From Artemia franciscana (lineage: Eukaryota; Arthropoda; Branchiopoda; Anostraca; Artemiidae), in contig NC_088868.1 of NCBI RefSeq assembly GCF_032884065.1, positions 2,661,043-2,725,042 of the forward strand: a stretch of 64,000 nucleotides of DNA. The letters run 5' to 3'. A program made the translations under genes and the position numbers. Below are positions 12,089 through 23,290 of the stretch, in pieces. The notes beneath the pieces were generated by a model, which was given only the letters and a program-made list of their open reading frames with translations, ran no database searches and had not been told where the DNA came from. Position 1 is the stretch's first letter. Every line of letters starts with the position of its first letter.

Positions 12089-15000
12089 ATGAACTTTTCT
12101 GATTATGAAATAATTCTAGTTTTAACAGTAGTCTATGGACCTGCCTCCATGCTTCCTATATTTCCTTATCCAATTTTTCATCAACTGCTAGATGGTATAA
12201 AATACTCATTCCAGGAAAAAAATGCTCTGTGTACCATTTCCACCAATGTCAAGTCTTTCTCTAATAAACTTCTTGAATCCCAAGTTCTTTTCAAAAAAAA
12301 ATATTAATAGAAATAGATAGATTAGTTAAAATCATGCCAAAAAATACCACATTCTATAATGCCAAAGACAATTTTAAGATTTCTGGATTTCAACTTTTTA
12401 CTAACCTGGAACAGATATACTGCAAAAGAGGAGTTGGAGTCTTTGTTGCAAAATATATCCTGGTCAATACCATCTGTCCCCTTTTTTTAATGTACCTAAG
12501 ATTAAATCTGAATGGCTTGATACTGTATTGCCAGACAAAAATTTCTGCATTGGGATCAAAACCTGGACTGGTTTCCCCTAGTTTGCTTATCTCCAGCTGT
12601 TAGGAATCTACATAGTAGAATGGTGGCAAATAATTTGACTGGAATGAATGCCTATGAGAGATATCCCCCTATAATTAACACATTCTGTTTATGAAAATCC
12701 TAATGCACCTTACCATGAATAATGTGAATTGGCTCTCATAAACATTCTTGATAAAATGGTCTCCTCAATGTCAAAAGATAATGATACAATAGTCTTTGGT
12801 GACTTCAAGCTCCCCACAATACAATGAATCAATGGCCTTGTTCATTTTGCAACTAGCACTACATATTCCTCTTTTGTGTCCTGTTTATTCAATAATCTTC
12901 TTCACCAAATTGTTTTTAAGCCAACAAGATATAGAAGTGACCAGGATCCATCTTGTTGGACCTTGTAATTTGAAGTCATCCTAAGCCCCTTATTAAATTA
13001 AATAAAAAAAAAACAAGTTTTTTTAAATGAAAGTAAGGAACAACATTAAAACTTAAAACAAATAGGAATTACTCCATATATGAAAGGGGCTTTTCTTCCT
13101 CAACAACTCGCTCTTTACACTAAAGTTTGACTCTTTCTTTTAACTCTACTTTTTAAAACAGTGGGAAACTTTAGTGTAAAGAGGGGGCTGTCAAGGAGGA
13201 AAAGCCCCTTTCATATATGGAGTCATTTCTGTTCGTTTTAAGTTTTAATGTTGCTCCTTGCTTTCATTTAAAACAAACTTGTTTTTTTTTATTTAATTTC
13301 TGGATATTTTTTAATTTAAGCATGTTTTAAGCTTGGCTCTCTGCCCATGAAAAATTAAACCAAAATTTGCATATTAATTAACTGCAATTAATCGGAAGTT
13401 TTGAGAAAAAAGAGCGAGGGAGGAGGCCTAGCTGTCCTCCAATTTTTTTATTACTTCAAAAGGCAACTAGAACTTTTAATTTCTTACAAATGTTATAAAT
13501 GGTAAAAAATATACACAACTTACAAATTAACTTACATAACAAACTTCTACATTTGTATGTTTTTATTGCATATATGAGGGGGTTCACCCCTTGTCAATAC
13601 CTTGCTCTTTACACTAAAGCTTAAATTTTGTCCCAATTCCTTAAGAATGACCTCTGAATGACAAAGGCAGAATAAATAGTTGACATAATTAAAAAATACT
13701 TTAGCATAAAGAGTGAGGTATTACAAAGATGTAAACCCCTCATATGCATAATAATTTTTGTTTGTTTTAAGTTTTAATGCTTCTCCTTACTTTCAGTAGA
13801 AAAAAAATTTTCATATTTATTATTTTTTTTTAAATTATGCTAGAAAATCGTGTGCCCCCTTCATTGAAATTGGCTCCCCCCATGAGAAGTTCGTCCATGG
13901 AAATATCCTCTCACGTAATCCCCCCTCAAGTCTCCCCCCTAAACCAAAAATATCCCCCTGAAAACATCTGTACACTTCCCAGTAACCCTTACTATATGTA
14001 AACACAGGTCAAAGTTTGTAACTTGCAGCCCCTCCCATGAGGACTGCAGGGGAGTAAGTCATCCCAAAAGACATAGTTATTAGGTTTTACAGCATTGGTG
14101 AATAAAATGGCTATCTCAGAATTTTGATCTGGTGACTTTTGGGAAAAAATGAGCATGGGAGGGGGCCTAGGTGCCCTAGGTGCATTTTTTGGGCACTAGA
14201 ACTTTGAATTGCTGTTAGAATGAGCCCTCTCACAACATTCTAGGACCATTCAGTTGATATGATCACCCCTGGGAAAAAAAAAACAAATAAACATGCATCT
14301 GTGATCTTTCTTCTGGCAAAAAATGCGAAATTCCACATTTTTGTAGATAGGGGCTTGAAACTTCTAATAAGGTTCTCTTAAAATAAGGTTCTCTGATAGG
14401 CTGAATCTGATGGTGTGATTTTTATTAAGATTCTATGACTTTTATGGGGTATTTCCACCTATTTTCTAAAATGAGACAAATTTTCTCAGCCTTGTAACTT
14501 TTGATGGGTAGGACTAATCTTGATGAAACTTATATTTAAAATCAGCATCAAAATGCAATTCTTTTGATGTAACTCTTGGTATGAAAATTCCATTTTTTTT
14601 TAGTTTCAGGTACTATTGAGCCAGGTCACTCCTTACTACAGTTCATTATCACAAACTGTTTGAAAACAAGTTATTCACTTCTACTGGCAAAAGCAACCAT
14701 TTGGTTTTCCTGTCAATATTGTCTTTGAATATTTGTTCTCAATCTCTTCTCTGCACTTTTAAGCCATAGAACAGGAACTTGCATCAATTTATTGGCCAGA
14801 GCATATTACAAATTCCTTACCTTTCAACTTGTATTACCTGTATTACCTTTCAAATGCAGCCCAGAACACTTCTGTTTCTCATAGGGGGGCTCAAAGACTG
14901 ATTTAAAAGTCTTATATAGATACATCAAGCATTGACCAAAGACAACTGGATAAAATACATGAAAGCTCAAAATCTTGTTTCGTATGTCAAAAACAAACTG

Positions 15001-15720
15001 AGGCCTGCCTCTGATATTATGGAAAATCCAGAATCTTTTTAGAAACATATTCTGCAAGGAGTTTTATCAAACCAGTCATAGCCTCGTATATAATAGTGTA
15101 TCCCATTTATAACCAACAAAAAAACCTTCTTCATTGAATTTTCAGTTTGCTTTATCTTGCATTAAGCTATCTTAAAGATATGCCCCTGCAGTAGCACCAT
15201 ATACTATAACTAGTCCCATGTCATTACTGTCAATCAACAAACAAATAGCTGTTTGATAAACTTGATGTCAATAGGTTTAAAGGACAATATGAGATACATC
15301 CAAGGCATCTCAAAGACTGCCAAAACATCCTCAGCTCTTTCCTATGCAACCTCTTTCAGCTGTCTCTCAAATATCAACAACTGTCTTTTGATTGCAAAAT
15401 ACCAGACTGCACCAAAACATATCTAGCTGACATGATTCTCTTAAACCTAGCAAAAGTTTTGATAAAGCTATCCATGGGTTCCTTGGGAGTTGAAAGCTGT
15501 AGTTATATGCCTCTCTGTTATACTATTGATGCAGGACTTTCTTTAAGATAGAACCCAAGTTGTCAGAACTTTAGTTCTGGTGGTGTTCCTTATTTTTCCT
15601 CCTCTACAACCACTTTGAGTGGTGTCACTTAGGTTGCTCTTCTTGGACCAAGTCTCTTCAACATCTATATAAATTATACACCAAATATTCACTCATAACC
15701 AACTACAAATGATAATTTTT
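12089..15720 (+). pseudogene. Decayed CR1-like non-LTR retrotransposon, split by a family A insertion
   Basis: The left part (12089-12994) carries endonuclease pieces in several frames: NFKISGFQLF, KRGVGVFVAKY, FGDFKLPTIQ (the usual GDFN box with Lys for Asn) and IVFKPTRYRSDQDPS, typical of the end of the CR1/L2-type apurinic-like endonuclease. The frame ends at PKPLI (12994). After the family A element it resumes in the same frame at 14662 with ENKLFTSTGKSNHLVF, the residues expected next. Reverse-transcriptase debris follows: LNLAKVFDKA-like sequence near 15440 and LLGPSLFNIYINYTP near 15645. Many stops and frameshifts make it non-functional. Confidence 0.75.
12995..14661 (-). mobile_element. 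Family A repeat, copy 1 (inserted in a CR1-like relic)
   Basis: The flanking reading frame pins the ends to within a few bases. The element is about 1.67 kb. One end (12995-13300) is a large imperfect hairpin, its arms separated by about 40 nt. The other (to 14661-14663) is the palindrome related to CAGTTCGTTACCACGAACTG followed by TTTGA. The body has the family landmarks 'CCACATTTTTGTAGATAGG', 'GGAGGGGGCCTAGGTGCCCT' and the AGCGAGG/CCTCGCT motifs. No long open frame is present, so it is non-autonomous. It has no obvious target-site duplication beyond one or two bases. Confidence 0.85.
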
Positions 15721-15729
15721 CCTAACTAG

Positions 15730-16509
15730 AGAGTTTTTTTAAACAGTTTGTAAGTTTTTTGTTACTATAAGTTGTTTTGAGCCCTTTAAGAGCTCAAAAT
15801 GTAATTTCTCCCAGAAGCAACTATTGAATTATGAAAAGCATGTAATGAGACATTAACTGACATGTTTATTTTAATCCTAGCTAAACTAGACTGAAAACTT
15901 CAAGTTTAGCAGCAGCAGAATCCTCAATCACAAAGTAATAAGCAGCCAGACATGAAAATCAGTAAATCTACAATTTTTAACATAATCCATCTAGGGTAAA
16001 GTGAATACAGTACATCAATTTATGCCTTTTCTTATGCTTTTTCTGAGGTAGAGAATTGTTTTTGGAGGAAATTGTATCTTGAAACTATAATGGTCCCCCA
16101 AAATGTAGAACAGTCTATGGTACCCAAAAGTTTAAAAATATATTGCTCCAAGCTGTAATTTAAAGTAATTTGAGGTAAAAAAAAAATTCTAGTCAGAAAT
16201 TTAACATTAATAGCTGATATTGTAAAAAAAATTATTATTTCCTTAGTCTTAATAGTAAAATACTATTTTGAAAACAAGTTTATTGGAATTCTTAAACAGA
16301 ACCTTAAACTCATTGAAAACAATGTCACATTAAGACTGACATCATTTTTAATAGCCTAGGTTTTAAATTTTTTTTCCAGTTCCAGTTCCAAAAATTGTAG
16401 GGAGGTATATGGACTAACAACAAGTCCTTTCACCTCTTTGACTTCTTCTTCAGAAAAACTAGCTACTGGAAGCGCTATTCTCCTCCAGTCTGCAAACAAT
16501 GGATATATA
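15730..16509. other. No recognised feature
   Basis: AT-rich sequence between the CR1-like relic and the 3' end of the I-group element. Confidence 0.5.
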
Positions 16510-16543
16510 CGATTATGAACAATAATACACTGTTATTGATTGT

Positions 16544-16645
16544 GGGAAGTGCGAGTACCTGAGCTACCTGTCCCCAGCAGTTTAAGGCACTAGGCCGGCC
16601 GGTACCAATACGGCTCTTCCTACTCATTCCCGCTCTCTTCTGCAC
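16544..16645 (-). repeat. Conserved 3' UTR core of the I-group element
   Basis: 102 bp, markedly GC-richer than its surroundings, containing GGCCGGCC and AAACTGCTGGGGACAG. It is about 80% identical to 50265-50367, while the sequence on both sides is not. A preserved block in a 3' UTR is what a reverse-transcriptase recognition structure would look like (inference). Confidence 0.7.
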
Positions 16646-16708
16646 AATCAAAAACTATGGATAAATCGCGTCCCATTAAAAATTGACTTCTTCAAGCTTT
16701 AATCCTTA

Positions 16709-19700
16709 TTAAACAATATTTCTCTTCTTTAAGGTATCAATTGCTGCCTTAAATATCTTACGATCAATTTCCCATGGCAGGTTAGAATCCAGGATAGCTG
16801 TATAAGTATTTGGAATCTTAGCGAAGGAGCAGAAACGCTTAAGAGCAACAGTCTCCTCACTCTGAGCCTGGCAATCAAATAAAATATGCTGGATTGTTTC
16901 CTCTGTTGAAAAGCAGATTCGGCATAAAGGGGAATGATGTAGCTTCCAATTAAATAACAAGCTATTTAGAAGTAGGGCACCTGATTTCAGTCGGTAATAT
17001 AGCACTGTATTTAATCTTGTATGAAATGGAGATAACATTAATGTACTGTGATTAACTTTGGATCTTTGCCTGATAATATCTCGTGAATTGAGGTCAGAGG
17101 AAGGACTAGGAGATAACATGGAAGCCTTTGCTGCTAGAGAATCAGCCATATCATTATATTTTATACCTTTATGACTAGGAACATGTTGAAAATAAACTTC
17201 ATTTTCCTTGATCTTAAGATTAAGAAGCTGTCTTCTAATATTATATAAATCTTTGTCATTAGCAATTCTATTAATATTTTGGATCAGTAGTAATGCTGAT
17301 TTAGAGTTGGAGAGACAGAGTATATTTTCAGATTCAATGTTATAATTTATAAGAGCATCCAAGGCCAGGCGGATGGCACATAATTCAGCAGACAGGATAG
17401 AAGATCCCAATGGGAGAGGAGAATAAAGATTCAAATTCAGGGATGGGATACATGCTCCAGCTCTTTCCCTCTGGACGGATCCATCAGTATATATTTTTCT
17501 ATAGTTGGGGTAAGCCTTTGAGATGTGTTCAGCCAAAATAGTCTGGATCTCATAATTAGGAATCAAATCTTTACTAATAGAGATAAGTTCTACTTGACAG
17601 CTTGGAAGACTCATTTCCCATGGGGGGGACTCAGTAAAGGGATATGCATGAAGCGAATGTTGATTCCAGTTTGGGACCTCCAGTTGAAACTGATTCCATG
17701 ATGAATGGGCATTGGAACGGGCTGACTTCTTAGCAAAGGTATGTGCATATACAGCATGCTTGGCTCCATGAGCCTGGATTTGCGAGAAATACTTTATCCT
17801 TAGATTAGATGCTCTTTCACTTAGGGACACCAATCCCGACAGTGTTCTTAACTTTGACAGAGGAGTATGCTTATGCACACCCAAAGCTATTTGAATAGCA
17901 GAATTTTGTAAAGATTCAAGGATTTTGAATGAGGATGGGGGACGAGCTGAAAATATTTGAATCCCATATTCTATATTTGAACAAATATATAATTTGTAAA
18001 AATCCAAAATAATCTTTGGGTGACATCCCCACTTACTTCCAGCAAGTCTTTTTAGAATACAAAGTCTCTGAATAATCAGAGATTTCAAAGAATTAATATG
18101 TTCATGCCACTGCATTTTAGAATCCATTAATAAACCAAGTAACTTAACTGAATTGCAATATGGGATCTCCCTTGAGAAAATTGTCAGTGGATTAGGAGGA
18201 TCTAGAGTACCATTAGTAAATATAATGGCTTTAGTTTTACTGATTGATATTGGGAAGCCAAATGCTAAAGAGAATCTCTGGACTAGACTTATATCCTGTT
18301 GAATAAGGCTTTGAAGAGGGCTAATATCCCTTCCTGACTTCCAAATGATCAAATCATCTGCATAAAGGCCAAATGATGCATGAGATACTTGAAATTCAGA
18401 AACATACAAGTTGAATAGAAGAGGACTCAATATTGCACCTTGAGGAAGTCCTCTCGTAATGGGGCATTGCTCACTTCTAGACTGATTTACTTGAACGTAA
18501 AAATATCTATCAGTTAGAAAAGACTTTATAAAACTTATAAAAGGATATGGGAAGTCAAGATTTATCAGGATTTCCAATAATTTATTGTGGACTACATTTC
18601 CATAGGCATTCGACCAGTCAAACAGAACAGCCATTGTGACATGTCTTTTTTTGAGGGAGTTACAAACATCAATTTCTAGCCGGGTAATGTTATCTAAAGA
18701 GCTATGTCCTTTTCTGAAACCTGTTTGTTCACTAGGAAAGAGATTGTTGACTTCAGAAAACCACTCAATTCTTGATAAGACAAGCCTTTCCAGAACTTTA
18801 CTAAAGGAAGGTAATACTGATATAGAACGGTAAGACTTGAGATCATTAGATGAATAAGAAGGTTTTAAAGCTGGGAATACCTGAGCAATCTTCCAGGCAT
18901 CTGGGAACTTTTGACTTGACCAAATAAGATTATAAAGACTTAAGAGGGCTGTATGAAACACCTTTGGGGACTCAAGAATCCATTTCATATAAATACCATC
19001 ATAACCTGGGGAAGACTTGATGTTAAGAGAATTAAGTGCTACACAAAATTCATCTTGGGAAAAAGGTTTCATCAGAGTACCCTTATAAGAACAGGTAAGA
19101 GGGAGATTACAAAAAGGAGGTCGGCTGGGATGAAAATCTGAGCAATCCTTTTTAAAAACATTGGTAAACAGATCTGCCTTCTTTTTATCTGATACAATTG
19201 GATATCCATCCTGAATGATATCATATCTACAGTCATCATTAGGCTGCTTTCCACTATTTAGTTGGCTAATGAAATTATGGACCTTTGAAATTGGGGTTCT
19301 AAAACTGATACTTGAGCTGAAATTCAGCCATGTACTCTGTTTAGCTCTCCTACAAATTAGTTTCACCTTAGCACATGACTGCTTATAAAAGATTGCTGTT
19401 GACTGAGATGGGTGCTTTTGAAACATTTTACGAGCCTTTCTTTTTGCCAGAACTGCAACCCTACACTCATCATTCCACCAATTCTTGGGTCTTTTGGAGC
19501 CATTGTAAAAACGTACCCTAGTCATTGGAATTGCCGATTTAGCTGACTCCAGCAGGATTGATCTCAAATTAGACTCAATGGCATTAATATCATAATTAGG
19601 AGAAACAAAGGAAAAATCTACTTCATTTAATATCTCACGAAAAAGGGACCAATTACCTTTGGAGTTGATAAATGTAGGGACATAGGGTTTGGGAGTGTAG

Positions 19701-20407
19701 CATAAATCTTGAAATGATGTAAGAATTGCACAATGATCAGATTGGAGAGACAACACCTTTACCATCTGAACTAAATCATAATATGAAGAAGGACCTAGAA
19801 GCAAATCTATAGTTGAGAAAGAGTTAGAAGAAATATTATACCTGGTCTGAAAGTCAAATGGAGTGAAAATCAAGGTGTCAGGAAAATTGGACAATATGTA
19901 CTCTATTCCTCTTCCTGCTTTGTTGCTACCTGCTGATTGTTCCCAGAGAGGACTGTGGGCATTAAAATCACCAAAAATAAAGGTATTATTACCTGATAAT
20001 TCTGTTTCCAAGATACTTTGGATGTCCTTACTCCCACATGGATTATAAAAGGATTTTATGGCAAGATGGTTACCATTAGCTAAGGTAATTAACATGCCTA
20101 CAACATCTATTTCATCCCTGTAGATAGTTAAGGGTTGAGGGGAGTGTTGGATTGAATCATGAACAAAAATTGCCACACCCCCTCCCTTTCTGTTAGTTGA
20201 TCTATCCTTCCTGTAGCACTTGTACCCAGGCATTTTGATTTTCTTGTACTGATGAAGATTAGTCTCTTGTAGACAAATAATTCCAATTCTCTTATCATTT
20301 GCACATTGGATAAGATCAGCAAGTTTATTTGAATTTAAAGAGACGCAATTCCATTGTAGGATCTGCAGCTTAGTTAACATAGGAAGGGTTGAATAGGTGA
20401 CATGCAT
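16709..20407 (-). CDS. ORF2 polyprotein of a non-LTR retrotransposon: endonuclease, reverse transcriptase, RNase H
   Basis: 1232 codons without a stop, starting ATG at 20407. Residues 14-230 form an apurinic-type endonuclease that nicks the target: QWN (18-20), QET (47-49), GDFNAH (146-151), SDH (223-225). Residues 440-780 form the reverse transcriptase: LFDWSNAY around Asp597, RGLPQGAILSPLLF (652-665), YADD (682-685). Residues 970-1095 form RNase H: TDGS (Asp975), AELCAIRLALDAL (Glu1008), SNSKSALL (1033-1040), VPSHKG (His1079) and NDMAD (Asp1089). A C-x2-C-x8-H-x4-C motif follows (Cys1162 to Cys1179). RNase H plus this order of domains is typical of the I group. Two oddities: the third RNase H carboxylate is Asn1034 and not Asp, and Gly603 replaces the usual Asp in the AFD part of RT motif A. 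The frame is otherwise undamaged, so the copy is young. Confidence 0.93.
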   Translation of the reverse strand: MHVTYSTLPMLTKLQILQWNCVSLNSNKLADLIQCANDKRIGIICLQETNLHQYKKIKMPGYKCYRKDRSTNRKGGGVAIFVHDSIQHSPQPLTIYRDEIDVVGMLITLANGNHLAIKSFYNPCGSKDIQSILETELSGNNTFIFGDFNAHSPLWEQSAGSNKAGRGIEYILSNFPDTLIFTPFDFQTRYNISSNSFSTIDLLLGPSSYYDLVQMVKVLSLQSDHCAILTSFQDLCYTPKPYVPTFINSKGNWSLFREILNEVDFSFVSPNYDINAIESNLRSILLESAKSAIPMTRVRFYNGSKRPKNWWNDECRVAVLAKRKARKMFQKHPSQSTAIFYKQSCAKVKLICRRAKQSTWLNFSSSISFRTPISKVHNFISQLNSGKQPNDDCRYDIIQDGYPIVSDKKKADLFTNVFKKDCSDFHPSRPPFCNLPLTCSYKGTLMKPFSQDEFCVALNSLNIKSSPGYDGIYMKWILESPKVFHTALLSLYNLIWSSQKFPDAWKIAQVFPALKPSYSSNDLKSYRSISVLPSFSKVLERLVLSRIEWFSEVNNLFPSEQTGFRKGHSSLDNITRLEIDVCNSLKKRHVTMAVLFDWSNAYGNVVHNKLLEILINLDFPYPFISFIKSFLTDRYFYVQVNQSRSEQCPITRGLPQGAILSPLLFNLYVSEFQVSHASFGLYADDLIIWKSGRDISPLQSLIQQDISLVQRFSLAFGFPISISKTKAIIFTNGTLDPPNPLTIFSREIPYCNSVKLLGLLMDSKMQWHEHINSLKSLIIQRLCILKRLAGSKWGCHPKIILDFYKLYICSNIEYGIQIFSARPPSSFKILESLQNSAIQIALGVHKHTPLSKLRTLSGLVSLSERASNLRIKYFSQIQAHGAKHAVYAHTFAKKSARSNAHSSWNQFQLEVPNWNQHSLHAYPFTESPPWEMSLPSCQVELISISKDLIPNYEIQTILAEHISKAYPNYRKIYTDGSVQRERAGACIPSLNLNLYSPLPLGSSILSAELCAIRLALDALINYNIESENILCLSNSKSALLLIQNINRIANDKDLYNIRRQLLNLKIKENEVYFQHVPSHKGIKYNDMADSLAAKASMLSPSPSSDLNSRDIIRQRSKVNHSTLMLSPFHTRLNTVLYYRLKSGALLLNSLLFNWKLHHSPLCRICFSTEETIQHILFDCQAQSEETVALKRFCSFAKIPNTYTAILDSNLPWEIDRKIFKAAIDTLKKRNIV

Positions 20408-20448
20408 GATATTTTTAATTTTGTAAATTTGGTTTTTAAATATTATTT

Positions 20449-21077
20449 GGTAAAATTCTAGTCCATTGACTTCTTGCTATCTTGGAAAGGGTTTAGGTTA
20501 GGAAAATGAAACTTTCAGGGATGAATCTACAGACTAAAGTATGTCCTGGGAAGGTATTCTGAAGTAACTACCTCTACTCCTTCTCTCTCTAGAGGGCCCT
20601 GACCTTTGATGACCTTTAAAAATATGTATGTTATAAAAGTGAAACCTTGCAAAATAGATCTTCTGCTTAATTGAAGTATAACAAAATTGTTTTCAGCTTC
20701 ATAACTTTGCTCAATTCCATTTTATGAAGTTTTAAAGATATGCAAATACATTTCCTAAATTTTGAAAAAAACATTGATATGGCTCAAAATTCTACTCAAA
20801 TAACAGGAATTGTATTTTCAGGACTAAAGGCAGAGAAAAGGCAATTAGGAACTGAAAATTAAGGTAAAATGTTGTTTTGTCAAAATTTCAATAGGTTAGC
20901 TTGACCTGTCATGTAGGCAAATTTCAGGGGCCCCTAGAGGAAGAAGGAGTGGAGGTGGGTACTTTAAAATACCTTCCCAGGACATACTTTAGCCTGTAGA
21001 CCTATCCCTGAAAGTTTCATTTTCCTAACCTAAACCCTTTCCAAGATAGCAAGAAGTTAATTAAATAGAATTTTACC
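20449..21077. mobile_element. Inverted-repeat (MITE-like) element, about 630 bp
   Basis: Arms of about 130 bp (20449-20585 and 20935-21077) are inverted copies: both begin GGTAAAATTCTA inward and share ACTTCTTGCTATCTTGGAAA, AGGTTAGGAAAATGAAAC and AGTATGTCCTGGGAAGGTA. The centre is AT-rich and non-coding. No clear target-site duplication is seen (TTATTT is a weak possibility). It abuts the 5' side of the I-group ORF2. Confidence 0.8.
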
Positions 21078-22439
21078 TCTTATTTTACTATTGAGACTAG
21101 CCCAAGGAGAATAATACTTACAATTCCTGAATTAACTACAAATGGCAATTTCTTCTCACCAGACAGTTATTTTAGAAACAAATTTTAAAAATTGTGGTTA
21201 CTATGGGCTGCTTTGAGCCCTATAAGGATTCACAATGCACCTTAATCTTGAAGCGATTAGGCCTAGGCTACTGGATTCTGAAAGAACATAAAAAAAGGCA
21301 TCAAGCAATATAGCCTATTCACTTTCATTCTAGCTTGGCTAAATTGTGTTGTAAACTGCATATTTACCAGAAAATCTTTACTGATAACGTAATCACAGAG
21401 CATAACAGTGAATGAAATCCTTAGTTTGCTCCAAGCTGTGAATTCAGGTAGCCTAGCCAAACCAAAAAAAAAAAATACGTTAAAAGTTTTCTAAGCTATC
21501 TCAGTAATCATTAAAACAAAAACATTTACCATATATTTTTGTTACTATGCCTTAAAGAAGGATATAATCAAACATTTTCCCATACATATATATGTATACA
21601 GTCTTAGCTTGATTTGAGCAAGGCCACTCTCGTCTTTGAAAAGCACGTTTTAAATGTTTAAATTGGAATATTTTTTTCATTACATTACTAAATAATAATA
21701 GCTGTAAAGAAAGGGTCATTTTTCGGCAGGAAAGGAAGCAAAGGTGTTACAATGGCAATAATGTGGATCAAGTATCTTGAAAAGCATTTAAGCAAAATCA
21801 TCCTGATTTAAGCATTATTACCAGGAACATCATTTTGCTTTCTTCAAATGACCTATGTTTAAGTATGGAGGCACATGGCTAAAACACTTTTTATGGACGG
21901 CAAGGCATCGTGTAAAGAAAAAAAGTTAAATACACTGTACATCATACAGATCGTCTTGAGAAAAAGTAACATTAGTTAATTCTCCTTTTCGTAGTAAAGG
22001 TTGGAAAGAGGGCTAGTTCATTTCTGCAGTAGGCACTAAAACTCAGATTTAGGCAGACATATTTTTCTGAAATTTCACCCAAAATCAGTATAGGTAACAC
22101 ATAAGAATAAAACTATTGATGCCTTTTAGCGTTTGGTGACATTGACATCTGCCAGTGTAGTTGCAAAAGAACTTAATTTAAGTAGTGTAAATGGTAAAAT
22201 TAGAATAATAATAAGATAGATCTCTATCCTTGGCCAAAAAAAACGAGTACAAATTAAAAATATTGAAAACTGCCAAGTACCGCAAAATGCTAAATGGTGT
22301 TCATAACTCCTCAATGGAAATCCATTCCATATCTGAGAAAAACTTACTTTGAAACGTGAGATAATGTATATTATGATTAATTATTCAAGATCAAAATAGA
22401 AATGCAAATGTTTGACACTTTGGATATCATCACAGATGC
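21078..22439. other. No gene; one fragment of the 61657-62317 repeat core
   Basis: AT-rich. At 21284-21330, AACATAAAAAAAGGCATCAAG and the following sequence match the core seen at 25170, 25320, 61720 and 62230. No host coding sequence recognised. Confidence 0.5.
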
Positions 22440-23290
22440 ATAGTATACAATAAGGTGGGGGCTGCTTTTGCAATTCCCTCCAAGAACATAGTTGAAGTGA
22501 TTGAATTATGTAATATAACTACAGTGCTTCAAGCAGAAATGTGATGGTTGCAATAGCCAAAGTAGTGAGATGCCTAATAGATTCTGGATCTACAGGTGAA
22601 AAATATAGAATTTGTTCGAATTCAAAAAGTGGTTTGAAGGCAATCAAGAATATTCATTAAGAAAATAAAGCAACTTCCGAAGTGACTTTTACCTTCAAGA
22701 AGTACAGAAACTACTTGAAAAATAAGCAACCATCACATTTGATTGGTACAGGACATGTTAATTATGCGGAAATAAAATTACTGACACTGAAGCAAAATTT
22801 TCATCCTCAAAATACGGAAAAACATTTCTTAGTATTACACCCAAGATGGTGCAATCAAATTGGAGAGGTGATAAAGAAATTCAGAATATGGAAATTAAAG
22901 GACAATTGTGCGTTCTTAACAAATATATTTGTTATAAAAAAAAGACGATTTGAAAAGAAATTATATGGAGCACTAAGTAGATCTGAAGCCAGAGTGATAT
23001 TTAGACTAAAGTCAGGTTATACAGAAACTTAAACATATAGAGCCTCTTTTTCTAATGAAGATCCAAGATTTGTGTTTTGTGTAAGTGAGGAAACGGTAAA
23101 ACATCTAATATTTGAATATAGGGAAACATAAAGCAGGAGAAAGGGTATTCGACATTTTATTAAAGAAAAAAGATTTGACAGAGTTGTGACATATTACGTC
23201 GAGCAAGCTTGAACAGTGACTATGCTGGTAGACTTAAGCTGATTTGCAATCTTTCAAAGGATATTAATTGGATTAATTTTATATAAACCA
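22440..23290 (+). pseudogene. Decayed non-LTR retrotransposon: RNase H and C-terminal Cys/His motif
   Basis: Frames give AAFAIPSKNIVEVIELCNI and TTVLQAEM (the 'QAE' part of RNase H), then YRICSNSKSGLKAIKNI (the 'SDSKSA' part) and a 116-codon open segment (22682-23032) ending SRSEARVIFRLKSGYTET. After a stop come SNEDPRFVFCVSEETVKHLI and FEYRE, the remains of the C-x2-C...H...C motif (first Cys changed to Phe, last to Tyr). This is the same domain order as the tail of the intact I-group ORF2, but the sequence is distant enough to be another lineage. Several stops and shifts make it non-functional. Confidence 0.65.

Larger units (their letters stand above)
16510..20448 (-). mobile_element. I-group non-LTR retrotransposon, nearly full length but without ORF1
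   Basis: Contains the intact ORF2 (16709-20407) and a 3' UTR of about 200 bp. The UTR holds a GC-rich core (16544-16645) also found at 50265-50367, and ends in ATAA-rich sequence near 16510. Upstream of ORF2 only about 40 bp remain before the inverted-repeat element at 20449-21077. No nucleic-acid-binding ORF1 with CCHC knuckles is visible on either side of it. The copy is therefore either 5' truncated just before ORF2 or disrupted there. Confidence 0.8.

Noticed and set aside
18636-20322. Short frames on either strand inside 16709-20407
   Set aside because: Shadows of the 1232-codon ORF2.
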